The notes beneath the pieces were generated by a model. That model was not told the origin of the DNA. It searched no databases and saw only the letters and a list, made by a program, of their open reading frames with translations. A DNA stretch of 64,000 bases, taken from positions 1-64,000 of the forward strand of contig JAJZPF010000003.1 in NCBI GenBank assembly GCA_021811315.1, written 5' to 3'. Numbering within the stretch: position 1 is the first letter of the stretch; each line of letters begins with the position of its first letter. This document shows, in pieces, positions 7,852 to 16,169 of the stretch. A program made the position numbers and the translations under genes. Source of the stretch: a bacterium (GTDB lineage Bacteria > Elusimicrobiota > Elusimicrobia > Elusimicrobiales > UBA9959).

Positions 7852-8811
7852 TTATTTTCCGGTCAGGGCGCGGAAGGAATCCACGGTCATCGTCTGCCTG
7901 CCGTCCACCAGGGCGGTCTCCGGAGAGAGGCTGGCTTCGACGAGGAGGCCGTCGGCCCCGGAGCGCAGCGCCCTGAGCGCGAGCGCTTTGGCCACTTCCC
8001 GGTCCCTGGAAGCGTGGCTGGGGTCGGCCAGCACCGGGAGGCGCGTAAGTTTCTTCGCCTCGCGCATAAGCTTGAAGTCAAGGGCGGGGCAGCCCGGGGA
8101 AAAAACGGAGTCGCCGCGCTCGCAGAGGATAAGTTTCTTCGCGCCGTGCCTGAGCAGGTACTCGGCCGAAAGCAGCCATTCTCGCAGGGTGGCGCGCATC
8201 GCCCGTTTCAGAAGCACGGCGCGCCCGGACCGGCCGGCTTCTTTAAGGAGCTCGTAATTGCGCATGTTCCGCGCGCCTATCTGGAGCACGTCGCAGACGG
8301 AGGAGAGCCGTTCCACCTGGCGGGTGTCGGTGGCCTCGGTCACCAGCGGCAGCCCCGTTGATTTTTTCGCTTTGGCGATAATTTTCAGCCCCGCCCAGCC
8401 GATGCCCTGGAAAGCGTAAGGCGAGGAGCGCGGCTTGAAAATGGCCGCGCGCAGCGCGTGGGCGCCGGCCGCCTTGAGCGCGGCGGCGGCGGCCAGGTAG
8501 GATCCCTCGTCCTCCACGGCGCAGGGCCCGGCTATGAAAACCGGCCCCCGGCCGAAGTTCAGCGGCGCTGAAAAAGAGGCGTGCTTCCCGGAGCAGGCCA
8601 GCGGGCAGTGTTCGGCCTCGGTCAGGAAGACCCCGGCCACTCCGGGCAAATTCTCTATGAGCGGCACGGCGTCGGCGGCCGGTTCGGCCAGGACGGCGGC
8701 CAGGCCCGCGGCTTTGCGGCGCAGGACGCAGCCGGGCAGCAGGCGCGACAGGGCCGCTTCCAGGTCCCGGCGGTTCCCGGCGCTTAGGTTCTTTTGGAGG
8801 CTTATTATCAT
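7852..8811 (-). CDS. aroF: 3-deoxy-7-phosphoheptulonate synthase (DAHP synthase)
   Basis: This enzyme condenses PEP and erythrose-4-phosphate, the first committed step. The 319-aa protein has an N-terminal region of about 70 aa resembling the ferredoxin-like domain of the type I-beta (KDO8PS-like) subfamily, then the barrel with FIAGPCAVED, FKPRSSPYAFQGIG, LQIGARNMRNYELL, VLLKRAM and ADPSHASRDR. In relatives the N-terminal domain mediates feedback control by aromatic amino acids; that is likely but not provable here. ATG 8811 overlaps the chorismate mutase stop (ATGA). Confidence 0.94.
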   Translation of the reverse strand: MIISLQKNLSAGNRRDLEAALSRLLPGCVLRRKAAGLAAVLAEPAADAVPLIENLPGVAGVFLTEAEHCPLACSGKHASFSAPLNFGRGPVFIAGPCAVEDEGSYLAAAAALKAAGAHALRAAIFKPRSSPYAFQGIGWAGLKIIAKAKKSTGLPLVTEATDTRQVERLSSVCDVLQIGARNMRNYELLKEAGRSGRAVLLKRAMRATLREWLLSAEYLLRHGAKKLILCERGDSVFSPGCPALDFKLMREAKKLTRLPVLADPSHASRDREVAKALALRALRSGADGLLVEASLSPETALVDGRQTMTVDSFRALTGK

Positions 8812-9056
8812 TTTCCGCCTTGCAGTTTCTTGGATTGCCTTATTATCTCGGTAAAAACGGCCCTGGCGGCCGGCGCGTAAATTTTCCCGGCGGCCGAGGC
8901 CGCGTTGGCGAGCACCAGCTTCTCCCGCGCGCGGTCGGTAAGCCTCCTCTTAAGGCCCCTGAGCGGGACGGCCAGCGCTAAGCGCCGCGCCAGGAGGGCG
9001 GCTATGCGCCGGTCCAGGCTGTCTATTTTCGAACGCGCGGCGGAAAGTTGGTTCAT
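8808..9056 (-). CDS. Chorismate mutase (AroQ-type monofunctional)
   Basis: The short 82-aa, all-helical product matches the AroQ-class chorismate mutase fold: SKIDSLDRRIAALLARRLAL forms the first helix with active-site arginines, and RRLTDRAREKLVL supplies the lysine/arginine/glutamate set of the second helix. It turns chorismate into prephenate. It is the first gene of the operon, so this branch enzyme is made with the whole common pathway. No prephenate dehydratase or dehydrogenase is adjacent. Confidence 0.88.
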   Translation of the reverse strand: MNQLSAARSKIDSLDRRIAALLARRLALAVPLRGLKRRLTDRAREKLVLANAASAAGKIYAPAARAVFTEIIRQSKKLQGGK

Positions 9057-9127
9057 AATTACGGGGCGCCGTCCTACACGGTAGAATTCTATTCTATTAA
9101 AATACGCATAAAATTAAAATTGCTAAA
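9057..9127. promoter_or_regulatory. Divergent promoter region, aromatic operon / prfB
   Basis: This 71-nt AT-rich gap separates the start of the minus-strand aromatic operon from prfB on the plus strand and must hold both promoters unless they lie inside genes. TAAAAT (9124-9129) ends 7 nt before the second in-frame ATG of prfB (9137), which would suit a leaderless transcript. I see no convincing -35 boxes and no attenuator or leader peptide for the aromatic operon. Confidence 0.4.
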
Positions 9128-10273
9128 ATGATATCTATGGCAGAAACGCTGGAACTTAAGGATATAGCCAACAAGCTGGAGGAGCTCGAGGCGGCCCTCG
9201 CCGCCTCCGCCAAGCTTTACGGCCTGGACGCCAAGCGCGCCGTGCTGCGCGAGAAGGAGGCGGTCTCCGGCGCCGGCGATTTCTGGGACGACGCGCAGAA
9301 AGCGCAGAGCCATATGAAGGACCTCAACGACCTGAAGAAAGGCGTTGACCTGCTTGATTCCGTAAAGCGCGAGATAGAGGATTTTAAAGTGCATTTCGAC
9401 CTGGCGCGGGACGCCGGCGACACCGGGGAGCTGCCGGTGATCATGGAAGGCCTGCGCGCGGTAGAGAAAAAGCTTTCCGCGCTGGATTTCGAGCTGAAGC
9501 TGGCCGGCCCGATGGACAAGCTGGACGCCATCATAAGCATCCACGCCGGGGTCGGCGGAACCGAGGCCTGCGACTGGGCCCAGATGCTCCTGAGGATGTA
9601 CACCCGCTGGGCGGCGAGCAAAGGTTTCACTTTCTCGGTCACCGACATGCTCGCAGGCGAAGAGACCGGGGTGCGCGGCATGACCGCCATAGTGCGCGGG
9701 AAATACGCCTACGGCTACCTTAAGAGCGAGATAGGCGTGCACCGCCTGGTGCGCATCTCCCCTTTCGACGCCAATAAGCGGCGGCACACCTCTTTCGCCT
9801 CCCTGGACGTGCTGGCCGACATCAACGACGAGATAGAGATAAAGGTGGAGGACAAGGACGTCAAGCTGGACACTTTCCGCTCCGGCGGGGCCGGCGGCCA
9901 GAACGTGAACAAAGTGGAGACCGCGGTGCGCCTGACGCACATCCCGTCGGGGATAGTGGTGGCCTGCCAGATAGAGCGCAGCCAGCACCAGAACCGCGAG
10001 ACCGCTATGAAGATGCTGAAGGCCAGGCTTTACGAAGTGGAGATGGACAAGAAGCGCTCCGAGATGGAGCGCCACTACGACGCGAAGGGGGACATCGGCT
10101 GGGGCCACCAGATCCGCTCCTACACTTTCATGCCCTACCAGCTGGTGAAGGACGAGCGCACCGAATACAAGACCTCGCAGATAGACCTGGTCATGGACGG
10201 AGACCTGGACCCTTTCATGCATTCCTACCTCACCTGGGCCGCTAACAATAAAAAACCGGCCGGCAGCCAGTGA
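9128..10273 (+). CDS. prfB: Peptide chain release factor 2
   Basis: RF2 ends translation at UGA and UAA. The 381-aa protein has an N-terminal helical domain, the SPF anticodon-like motif ([14 protein letters not shown]) that marks RF2 rather than RF1, and the catalytic GGQ (residues 256-258) in [14 protein letters not shown]. The frame is continuous from the N-terminus: the programmed +1 frameshift with an early in-frame UGA that autoregulates many prfB genes is absent. The start could be ATG 9128 or ATG 9137; neither has a Shine-Dalgarno sequence, and TAAAAT just before 9137 suggests a leaderless start there. tatD follows after 19 nt. Confidence 0.96.
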   Translation: MISMAETLELKDIANKLEELEAALAASAKLYGLDAKRAVLREKEAVSGAGDFWDDAQKAQSHMKDLNDLKKGVDLLDSVKREIEDFKVHFDLARDAGDTGELPVIMEGLRAVEKKLSALDFELKLAGPMDKLDAIISIHAGVGGTEACDWAQMLLRMYTRWAASKGFTFSVTDMLAGEETGVRGMTAIVRGKYAYGYLKSEIGVHRLVRISPFDANKRRHTSFASLDVLADINDEIEIKVEDKDVKLDTFRSGGAGGQNVNKVETAVRLTHIPSGIVVACQIERSQHQNRETAMKMLKARLYEVEMDKKRSEMERHYDAKGDIGWGHQIRSYTFMPYQLVKDERTEYKTSQIDLVMDGDLDPFMHSYLTWAANNKKPAGSQ

Positions 10274-10292
10274 CGGCGGCAAATAAATATAA

Positions 10293-11093
10293 ATGCTGAT
10301 CGAGACCCACGCGCATTTGAACGATAAAGCTTTCGACGCCGACCGCAAAGAAGTGATCGCGCGGGCCGCGGGGCTTGGCGTTTCGAAGATAGTGGAAATA
10401 GCCTGCGCTCCCGGCGAATGGGCGCAGGGAGAGGCCCTGGCCGCGGCCTTCCCCGATAAAGTCCGCTGCGCTTTCGGCGTTCACCCCGAATATACCAAGA
10501 CCCTTACCTCTTCGCTGATGGCGGAGCTCGACGGCTTCATGGCCAAGCCCTGCGCCGTAGCGCTTGGCGAGGTCGGCCTGGATTACTGGTGGGACGTAGG
10601 GACCAAGGAAGAACAATTGGCCCTGCTGGAAACCCAGCTGCCTCTCTGCGGGCGGTTCTCCAAGCCCGCCGTCTTCCACGCCAGGAACGGCAAAACCCCG
10701 GCGCAGAACGCTTACGCCGACCTGCTGGAAGCTCTTAAAAAGTGGTCCTACCGGCCCGCTAATAAATTCCGCGGCGTGCTTCACTGCTTTTCCGGCGGCT
10801 GGGCGGACGCCCGCGCCGGCCTGGACCTGGGTCTCCTACTCGGAGTGAACGGGACTTTTACCTATAAGAACAACCATGACCTGCGCGAGACCGTGAGGAA
10901 AGCCGGCCTGGACAATATCGTCCTTGAAACGGACTGCCCGTACCTGCCGCCGCAGAGCGCCCGCGGCAAAAGGAACGACCCGTCCTTCATCCCGGAAATA
11001 GCCGCAATGCTGGCGACGCATTTTGGGGTCGGCAATAGCGTCGTGGCCGACAGGACCGCCGCCAATGCCTTCGAACTTTTTGGAGTATTTTAA
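10293..11093 (+). CDS. TatD family metal-dependent hydrolase
   Basis: This 266-aa TIM-barrel hydrolase of the TatD family (metal-dependent deoxyribonuclease or peptide/nucleotide hydrolase) shows the N-terminal metal motif ETHAHLND, FGVHPEY, ALGEVGLDYW with the glutamate ligand, FHARNG, LHCFSGGWADA and LETDCPYLPP. The final ANAFELFGVF matches the usual C-terminal helix of the family. It lies between prfB and metH with short gaps, so it may be cotranscribed. Exact substrate unknown; a DNA 3'-processing role is known for some members. Confidence 0.9.
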   Translation: MLIETHAHLNDKAFDADRKEVIARAAGLGVSKIVEIACAPGEWAQGEALAAAFPDKVRCAFGVHPEYTKTLTSSLMAELDGFMAKPCAVALGEVGLDYWWDVGTKEEQLALLETQLPLCGRFSKPAVFHARNGKTPAQNAYADLLEALKKWSYRPANKFRGVLHCFSGGWADARAGLDLGLLLGVNGTFTYKNNHDLRETVRKAGLDNIVLETDCPYLPPQSARGKRNDPSFIPEIAAMLATHFGVGNSVVADRTAANAFELFGVF

Positions 11094-11107
11094 AGCCTGG
11101 AGCGACC

Positions 11108-14100
11108 ATGACTTCCGATGAACTGAAGAATTTCCTTGCGGAGCGGATCCCGGTTTTCGACGGGGCCATGGGGAGCTACCTGCAGACCTTCGGCCTCAAA
11201 GAGGCAGACTTCGCCGGGCATGAAGGCCTCAACGAGATCCTTTCCGTCTCTAAACCGGAAGTGATAACCAGGGTACATGAAGACTATCTCGCCGCCGGCG
11301 CCGACTTCATAGAGACCAATACTTTCGGCGCGAACGCCGCCGTCCTCGCCGAGTACGGCCTGGCCGCCCGCGCCAGGGAATTCAATTTGGCTTCCGCGCG
11401 CCTGGCCAGGGCCGCCGCCGATAAATTTTCAAAGGACGGGAAGCGGCGCTTCGTGGCCGGTTCCGTGGGCCCCACCAATAAAGCTCTCTTCGTGACCGGC
11501 GGGCTCAGCTTCGACGATCTCCGCTCTATCTACCTGGAGCAGCTCTCCGCGCTGATCGACGGGGGCGCCGACCTGCTCCTGCTCGAGACCGCCCACGATA
11601 TCCTGAACCTGAAGGCCGGCCTGGCCGCCGTGAAGCTGGCTTTCAAAAAAGCCGGCAGGGAGCTGCCCGTCATTGTCTCGGCCACCATGGACGCGCGCAA
11701 CAAGATGCTTTCCGGCCACGACGCCGAGTCCTTCTACGCCGCGATGGAGCACTTCCCCCTGGCGGCGCTCGGCTTCAACTGCTCCACCGGCCCCGAGGAC
11801 CTCGCCCTGCGCCTGGAGCGCCTCGCCGCCCGCGCCCAGTACCCGGTCTTCGCCATGCCGAACGCCGGCATGCCCGACGAGAACGGCCGCTACCTCCAGA
11901 CGCCGGAAACTTTTTCCTCCGTGATGGGCGCTTACGCCGGCAAAGGCCTGCTTAATGTTGTCGGCGGCTGCTGCGGAACCAGCCCGGCGCATATAAGATC
12001 TCTTGCGGGGGCGATGCGCGGGCTCAAGCCCCGCGCGCCCCGGGCCGCCGCGCCCTGGGTGGTTTCGGGCGTGGAAACCCTGTTTTACGACGAGGTGGAA
12101 CCGCCGCTCATGGTGGGGGAGCGCAATAATTCGATAGGCTCCAAAAAATTCCGCGACATGGTCGCCGCAGGGGACTGGGACGGCGCGGCGGCCCTCGCCA
12201 AAGCCCAGGCCGCCGCCGGGGCGCATATCCTCGACGTCTGCCTGGCCAACCCCGAGCGGAACGAGCTGGAGGACGTGAAAACCCTCATGCCCAAGCTTGC
12301 GCGCGCGGTGCGCCTGCCCATCATGACCGACACCACCGATATCGCCGTGATGGAGGAAGTCCTGAAGCTGGTTCCCGGCAAAGTCCTGCTGAACTCCGTG
12401 AATTTCGAGTTCGGCCCGGAGAAGCCGCGGGCCGCCGCCGAACTGGTGAAGACCTACGGCGCGAAGCTGGTGTTCGGCTGCATAGACGAGGACAAGAAGA
12501 ACGGCCTGCCGCTGGACGCGGAGCGCAAAGTGGCGATCGCCCGACGCGCTTACGCATTCCTGACCGGGGAATGCGGGCTTAAAGCCGGGGATATAATTTT
12601 CGACACCCTGGTTTTCCCGGTGGCCGTGGGCGGGGAGCACGCCAAAACCGCGCATGAGACCATAAAAGCCATAGAGACCATAAAGAAAGAGTTCCCAGGC
12701 GTGAAAACCGTTCTCGGCGTAAGCAATGTCTCCTTCGGCCTGCCGCCGGCCTCGCGCGAAGTCCTGAACTCCGTTTTCCTCCACCACGCCGTAAAGGCGG
12801 GGCTGGACCTGGCCATCGTAAATATAGAGAAGCTTAAGCGCTATACCTCCCTCTCCGCCGAGGAGCGCGTTCTGGCCGAGGACCTTATCTTCGCCAGGAA
12901 ACCGGACGCCGCCCAGGCTTTCGCCGCGCGCTACCGCGACGCGAAGAAAGCTTCCTCGGCCCCGGCCGCGCAGGACGCCCCGCCGGCCGAGAAGCTGCGC
13001 CTCGGCGTGCTCAACGGCGTGAAGGCCGGCATCGAAGAAGCCGTTGCAGCCCTGCTGCTTAAAGAGCCGCCGCTGGCCATCATAAACGGGCCGGTCATGC
13101 AGGCCATGGCCGAGGTGGGCAAACAGTTCGCCGCCGGGGACCTCATAGTAACGGAAGTCCTCCAGAGCGCCGAGGCCGCCAAGGCCGCCGTTACCGCGCT
13201 GGAAGCGGCGCTAAAGGCGCAGAAAGCCCCGAAGCGCGGCCGCGTCCTGCTGGCCACGGTAAAAGGCGACGTGCACGATATAGGCAAGAACCTTGTAGGC
13301 ATAATTTTCGAAAGCAATGGCTTCGAAGTGGAAGACCTCGGCGTGAAAGTTGCGCCCGAGGATATTGTCGCCGCGGCCGTAAGATCTAAGCCGGATTTCA
13401 TCGGCCTCTCCGGCCTGCTGGTGCGCTCCTGCGAGCAGATGACCATAACGGCGCGAGAGCTGGCCAAAGCCGGGGTGAAAGTCCCGCTTATGGTGGGCGG
13501 CGCGGCCCTGACGGAGAAATTCACCGACAACAGCATAGTCCCGAATTACGGCGGCCCGGTCTTCTACTCGAAGGACGCGATGGAGGGCCTGAACTACGCG
13601 CTGGCCCGCGTGAGCGGCCATCCTAAAGAGCAGAATCATAACGCTCCAGGCACGGGCCGGAAGCAGGAAAAACCCGCGGCCGAGGCGGCCCACCCGTCCT
13701 CATTTTTCTCGCCGCCAGATATCCCGGTCCCGGCCGACCTCCGGAGGCATTTTACCGGTGACCAGCCCCTCGAGGAGCTGTTCGAGAACCTCGACGACGG
13801 GCTTTTCAATCTGCGCTTCCTCAAGCTGAAGAAGTCGCAGGAGGAGAAGAGCCGCCAGGCCCATGAGCTGCTCGCCGGGATAAAGGAAGAGATAATCAAA
13901 AAGGGCCTGATCAAGGCGCGCGGCGTCTACAGGTTCTTCCCGGTGAACAGTTCCGGGAACGAAATGTATTTTTACGGCGAGGGCGGGGAAAAGCTGGCCT
14001 CCTTCGACTTCCCGCGCCAGGCTGGTGGGGAGCGGCTCTGCCTGTCCGACTTCGCCGCGCCCGCTTCGGAAGGAAGGAAGGATTACGCCGCGCTGCTGGC

Positions 14101-14485
14101 CGTCACCTGCGGCGAGGGCGTGCTGGACCTCGCGAAGCGCGAGCGGGAAGCGGGAAATTACGTCCGCTCTTATCTTGTGGAGGCGCTTGCGCTCACCCTG
14201 GCCGAGGCTTTCACCGACGTGCTGCACTACCGGATACGCAAAGAATGGGGCATAGCCGAAGCGAACCCGGCCAAGCCGCTTCTGCGGAGCAAATACAGGG
14301 GGAAAAGGTATTCTTTCGGCTACCCGGTCTGTCCCGACCTGGCCAATCAGAAGGTCCTTTTCGACCTGCTGAAGCCGGAGCCGGACGCCGGCCTGCGCCT
14401 GACCGACGGCTTCATGATGGACCCCGAAGCCTCGGTGTCCGCCATAGTCTTCCACAACCCGAAAGCGGTCTATTTCAATATCTGA
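11108..14485 (+). CDS. metH: Cobalamin-dependent methionine synthase
   Basis: MetH moves a methyl group from 5-methyltetrahydrofolate to homocysteine through B12. The 1125-aa protein (E. coli has 1227) has all modules in order. The homocysteine domain (about 1-310) has zinc cysteines C225 (FNCSTGP), C288 and C289 (GGCCGTSP). The pterin-binding domain (about 325-600) has GERNNSIGSKKF. The B12 cap and Rossmann domain (about 640-840) has KGDVHDIGKN with lower-ligand histidine H723. The C-terminal reactivation domain (about 865-1125) has RSKYRGKRYSFGYP and MMDPEASVSAIVFHNP. A full reactivation domain implies SAM- and flavodoxin-type repair. Start ATG 11108 has GGAG 8 nt upstream. The host must import or make cobalamin; no B12 riboswitch is visible upstream. 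Confidence 0.97.
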   Translation: MTSDELKNFLAERIPVFDGAMGSYLQTFGLKEADFAGHEGLNEILSVSKPEVITRVHEDYLAAGADFIETNTFGANAAVLAEYGLAARAREFNLASARLARAAADKFSKDGKRRFVAGSVGPTNKALFVTGGLSFDDLRSIYLEQLSALIDGGADLLLLETAHDILNLKAGLAAVKLAFKKAGRELPVIVSATMDARNKMLSGHDAESFYAAMEHFPLAALGFNCSTGPEDLALRLERLAARAQYPVFAMPNAGMPDENGRYLQTPETFSSVMGAYAGKGLLNVVGGCCGTSPAHIRSLAGAMRGLKPRAPRAAAPWVVSGVETLFYDEVEPPLMVGERNNSIGSKKFRDMVAAGDWDGAAALAKAQAAAGAHILDVCLANPERNELEDVKTLMPKLARAVRLPIMTDTTDIAVMEEVLKLVPGKVLLNSVNFEFGPEKPRAAAELVKTYGAKLVFGCIDEDKKNGLPLDAERKVAIARRAYAFLTGECGLKAGDIIFDTLVFPVAVGGEHAKTAHETIKAIETIKKEFPGVKTVLGVSNVSFGLPPASREVLNSVFLHHAVKAGLDLAIVNIEKLKRYTSLSAEERVLAEDLIFARKPDAAQAFAARYRDAKKASSAPAAQDAPPAEKLRLGVLNGVKAGIEEAVAALLLKEPPLAIINGPVMQAMAEVGKQFAAGDLIVTEVLQSAEAAKAAVTALEAALKAQKAPKRGRVLLATVKGDVHDIGKNLVGIIFESNGFEVEDLGVKVAPEDIVAAAVRSKPDFIGLSGLLVRSCEQMTITARELAKAGVKVPLMVGGAALTEKFTDNSIVPNYGGPVFYSKDAMEGLNYALARVSGHPKEQNHNAPGTGRKQEKPAAEAAHPSSFFSPPDIPVPADLRRHFTGDQPLEELFENLDDGLFNLRFLKLKKSQEEKSRQAHELLAGIKEEIIKKGLIKARGVYRFFPVNSSGNEMYFYGEGGEKLASFDFPRQAGGERLCLSDFAAPASEGRKDYAALLAVTCGEGVLDLAKREREAGNYVRSYLVEALALTLAEAFTDVLHYRIRKEWGIAEANPAKPLLRSKYRGKRYSFGYPVCPDLANQKVLFDLLKPEPDAGLRLTDGFMMDPEASVSAIVFHNPKAVYFNI

Positions 14486-14509
14486 ACTGTCGAGGCTTCG
14501 CCTCAGCAG

Positions 14510-14549
14510 AAAGAGTCCTATCGAGGCTCAACCTCGATAGGACTCTTTT
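14510..14549. terminator. Strong bidirectional terminator hairpin after metH
   Basis: A perfect 17-bp stem (14510-14526 with 14532-14548) with the 5-nt loop CTCAA starts in AAA and ends in TTTT, so it could stop transcription on either strand. It sits 24 nt past the metH stop and is built around one of the repeat units of the surrounding element. Confidence 0.75.
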
Positions 14550-14554
14550 AGGTC

Positions 14555-14630
14555 TTGACAATAGAAATACGTCTGCTAAACTATCAGTGAGTCCGCAGCC
14601 CTTATAAACGGGTGTTAGCGGACTCTTCCT
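14555..14630 (+). ncRNA. Possible short transcript inside the repeat element
   Basis: TTGACA (14555-14560) and TAAACT (14577-14582) are spaced by 16 nt, a near-consensus promoter. A transcript from about 14589 would immediately form the GAGTCCGC/GCGGACTC hairpin (to 14625) and end in TTCCTTTT. An RNA of only about 40 nt would result, so this may instead be a structural part of the repeat. Confidence 0.3.
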
Positions 14631-14686
14631 TTTGGCCCTATCGAGGCTCAACCTCAATAGCCCTGGCGAGGCGAAGCCTCGACAAG

Positions 14687-15646
14687 TTATTTGCGGTATT
14701 CGAAGCCTTTCTGGTCTATGTAGAAAACGCGGTCTTTGAGAGTGACTTTGGCGAGGCCGCCGCGGAAGCCGGAAGCCTGGTCGTATTTGAAATCTATAAC
14801 GGCCTTGCCGCCTTTGTCTATGTAGCCCCAGCCGCCCTTGAAGCTCTTGAGGACGGGGGCGAGGCCCTCTTCGAAAGAGGCGCACATGACGAAATTCGCC
14901 GGGATAATTTCTTTCCCTTCCTGGTCTATGAAGCCGCAGCGGCCTTCCTCTTCCAGCGTCTGCGCGTGCGCCAGGCCTTCGCTGTAAGGCCCTATGGAAA
15001 CATAAGGGCGCTCTTTGAAGGTGAGCGTGCCGCGGCCGATGAAGCCGTATTTGTCTCCCAGCCGGGCCGAGGCGAAGCCGCCGCTGAACGGGAAGGCCTC
15101 GGAGTAAACCGGCGGCAGGGCTTCTTTGCCTGAAATTTCTATATAGCCGTATTTGCCGTTCAGCCTGACGCGGGCCAGCCCTTCGCTGACGGGATAGATC
15201 TCTTCGTAAATTCCGCCGCGGAATTCTTTCGCGTTCTTCAGGAGCAGCCCCCAGCGCCCGTCTTTCTTCGCCGGGGCCGCGCCTTCCCTGAACTGCAGCA
15301 GCTCCTCATATTCAAAAGGGACGACGGTTTTCCCGGTTTTGCCCACGCAGCCCCAGAGGCCGCGGGCTTTTACCGGCGCGCAGCCCTCGCTGAAAGAGCC
15401 GGCGGACTGATATTTTGCGGGGATCGCTTTCTTGCCCGCTTTGTCTATGAAGCCGTAGCTCGCGCCCGAGCGTATGAGCGCCAGCCCCTCGCTGAAAGGC
15501 TCGGCGTAGTCGTACCGGGCCTGTATTTGCAGTTTGCCGCCCGGGGCCGCGAAGCCCCATTTGCCCCTGGAATTATAAGGGACCAGCTCCTGGGCCGAGG
15601 CCTGCGCGGAGAGGGTTAAAAGCAACAGTAAAGCGGCTTTCTTCAT
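14687..15646 (-). CDS. Exported WG-repeat protein
   Basis: The 319-aa product begins with a signal peptide (MKKAALLLLLTLSAQASA) and then consists of about eight or nine tandem WG (beta-propeller-like) repeats of 30-36 aa, each with a core like KYGFID-x-GK-x-x-IP followed by F-SEGLA. WG-repeat proteins are usually extracytoplasmic binding or scaffold proteins; no catalytic motif is seen. I chose ATG 15646 for the signal peptide; an ATG 12 nt upstream is possible. It is divergent from coaD, with 42 nt between the starts, and converges on metH across the repeat element. Confidence 0.8.
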   Translation of the reverse strand: MKKAALLLLLTLSAQASAQELVPYNSRGKWGFAAPGGKLQIQARYDYAEPFSEGLALIRSGASYGFIDKAGKKAIPAKYQSAGSFSEGCAPVKARGLWGCVGKTGKTVVPFEYEELLQFREGAAPAKKDGRWGLLLKNAKEFRGGIYEEIYPVSEGLARVRLNGKYGYIEISGKEALPPVYSEAFPFSGGFASARLGDKYGFIGRGTLTFKERPYVSIGPYSEGLAHAQTLEEEGRCGFIDQEGKEIIPANFVMCASFEEGLAPVLKSFKGGWGYIDKGGKAVIDFKYDQASGFRGGLAKVTLKDRVFYIDQKGFEYRK

Positions 15647-15673
15647 AGAGAAAATCATACCAAATATTATTTG

Positions 15674-15679
15674 TATAAT
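15674..15679 (+). promoter_or_regulatory. -10 box of coaD
   Basis: A perfect TATAAT ends 9 nt before the coaD ATG (15689), so transcription would begin at or within a few nt of the start codon. There is no Shine-Dalgarno sequence, consistent with a leaderless or near-leaderless mRNA. No clear -35 box is visible. Confidence 0.5.
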
Positions 15680-15688
15680 TGCCTTAAC

Positions 15689-16168
15689 ATGAAAAAGAGA
15701 ATCGCGGTTTACCCCGGCAGTTTCGACCCTGTGACTTTCGGCCACCTCGATATCATAGACAGGGCCGCCAAGATCTTCGACCACATCATAGTCAGCGTCT
15801 TCGTCCACAGCGCCAAGAAGCATATGTTCTCGCTCGAGGAGCGGGTGGGGATGCTCAAGGCCGTCCTTAAGGGCAAGAAGAACGTTTCGGTGGATTGCTT
15901 CGAAGGCCTGCTGGTGGATTACGTCAAGAAGAAAAAAACGGACGTGGTGATCAGGGGCCTGCGCGCTATTTCGGACCTGGAATACGAGTTCCAGATAGCC
16001 GCCACCAACCGCACCCTGTACCCCGGCATAGAGACGGTTTTCTTCATGCCGCGCCAGCGCTACACCTATCTCTCCTCCAGTATCGTGCGCGATATCGCCC
16101 ATTTCAAGGGCGACGTCTCGAAACTGGTCCCCCCGCACGTGGCTAAAGTCATCGCCGCGCGGAAATAG
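15689..16168 (+). CDS. coaD: Phosphopantetheine adenylyltransferase
   Basis: CoaD adenylylates 4'-phosphopantetheine to dephospho-CoA, the penultimate step of CoA synthesis. The 159-aa protein shows AVYPGSFDPVTFGHLDII with the T-x-G-H nucleotidyltransferase motif (T16-H19), VIRGLRAISDLEYEFQ, and RYTYLSSSIVRDIA, which corresponds to the ISSS-x-VR motif. Size is typical. An upstream in-frame TTG is less likely than ATG 15689. It converges on the DUF4130 gene, 1 nt between stops. Confidence 0.96.
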   Translation: MKKRIAVYPGSFDPVTFGHLDIIDRAAKIFDHIIVSVFVHSAKKHMFSLEERVGMLKAVLKGKKNVSVDCFEGLLVDYVKKKKTDVVIRGLRAISDLEYEFQIAATNRTLYPGIETVFFMPRQRYTYLSSSIVRDIAHFKGDVSKLVPPHVAKVIAARK

Positions 16169-16169
16169 C

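Larger units (their letters stand above)
14488..14684. mobile_element. 197-bp palindromic element with 17-bp terminal inverted repeats (MITE/REP-like)
   Basis: The left end (14488-14504) and right end (14668-14684) are perfect 17-bp inverted copies containing GAGGCTTCGCCTC. Inside are two copies of a second hairpin unit, CTATCGAGG-ctcaa-CCTCGATAG (14518-14540, and 14638-14660 with one mismatch), and a central hairpin GAGTCCGC/GCGGACTC (14589-14596, 14618-14625). The element fills the gap between metH and the convergent WG-repeat gene, starting 2 nt after one stop codon and ending 2 nt before the other. It encodes no protein. Related units occur at 35094-35145. Confidence 0.6.

Noticed and set aside
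9057-9127. Attenuator or T-box controlling the aromatic operon
   Set aside because: The 71-nt gap is too short, has no leader peptide with aromatic codons and no terminator/antiterminator pair.
15647-16138. N-terminal extension of the WG-repeat protein antisense to coaD
   Set aside because: The extra residues overlap coaD on the other strand; a clear signal peptide starts at ATG 15646.
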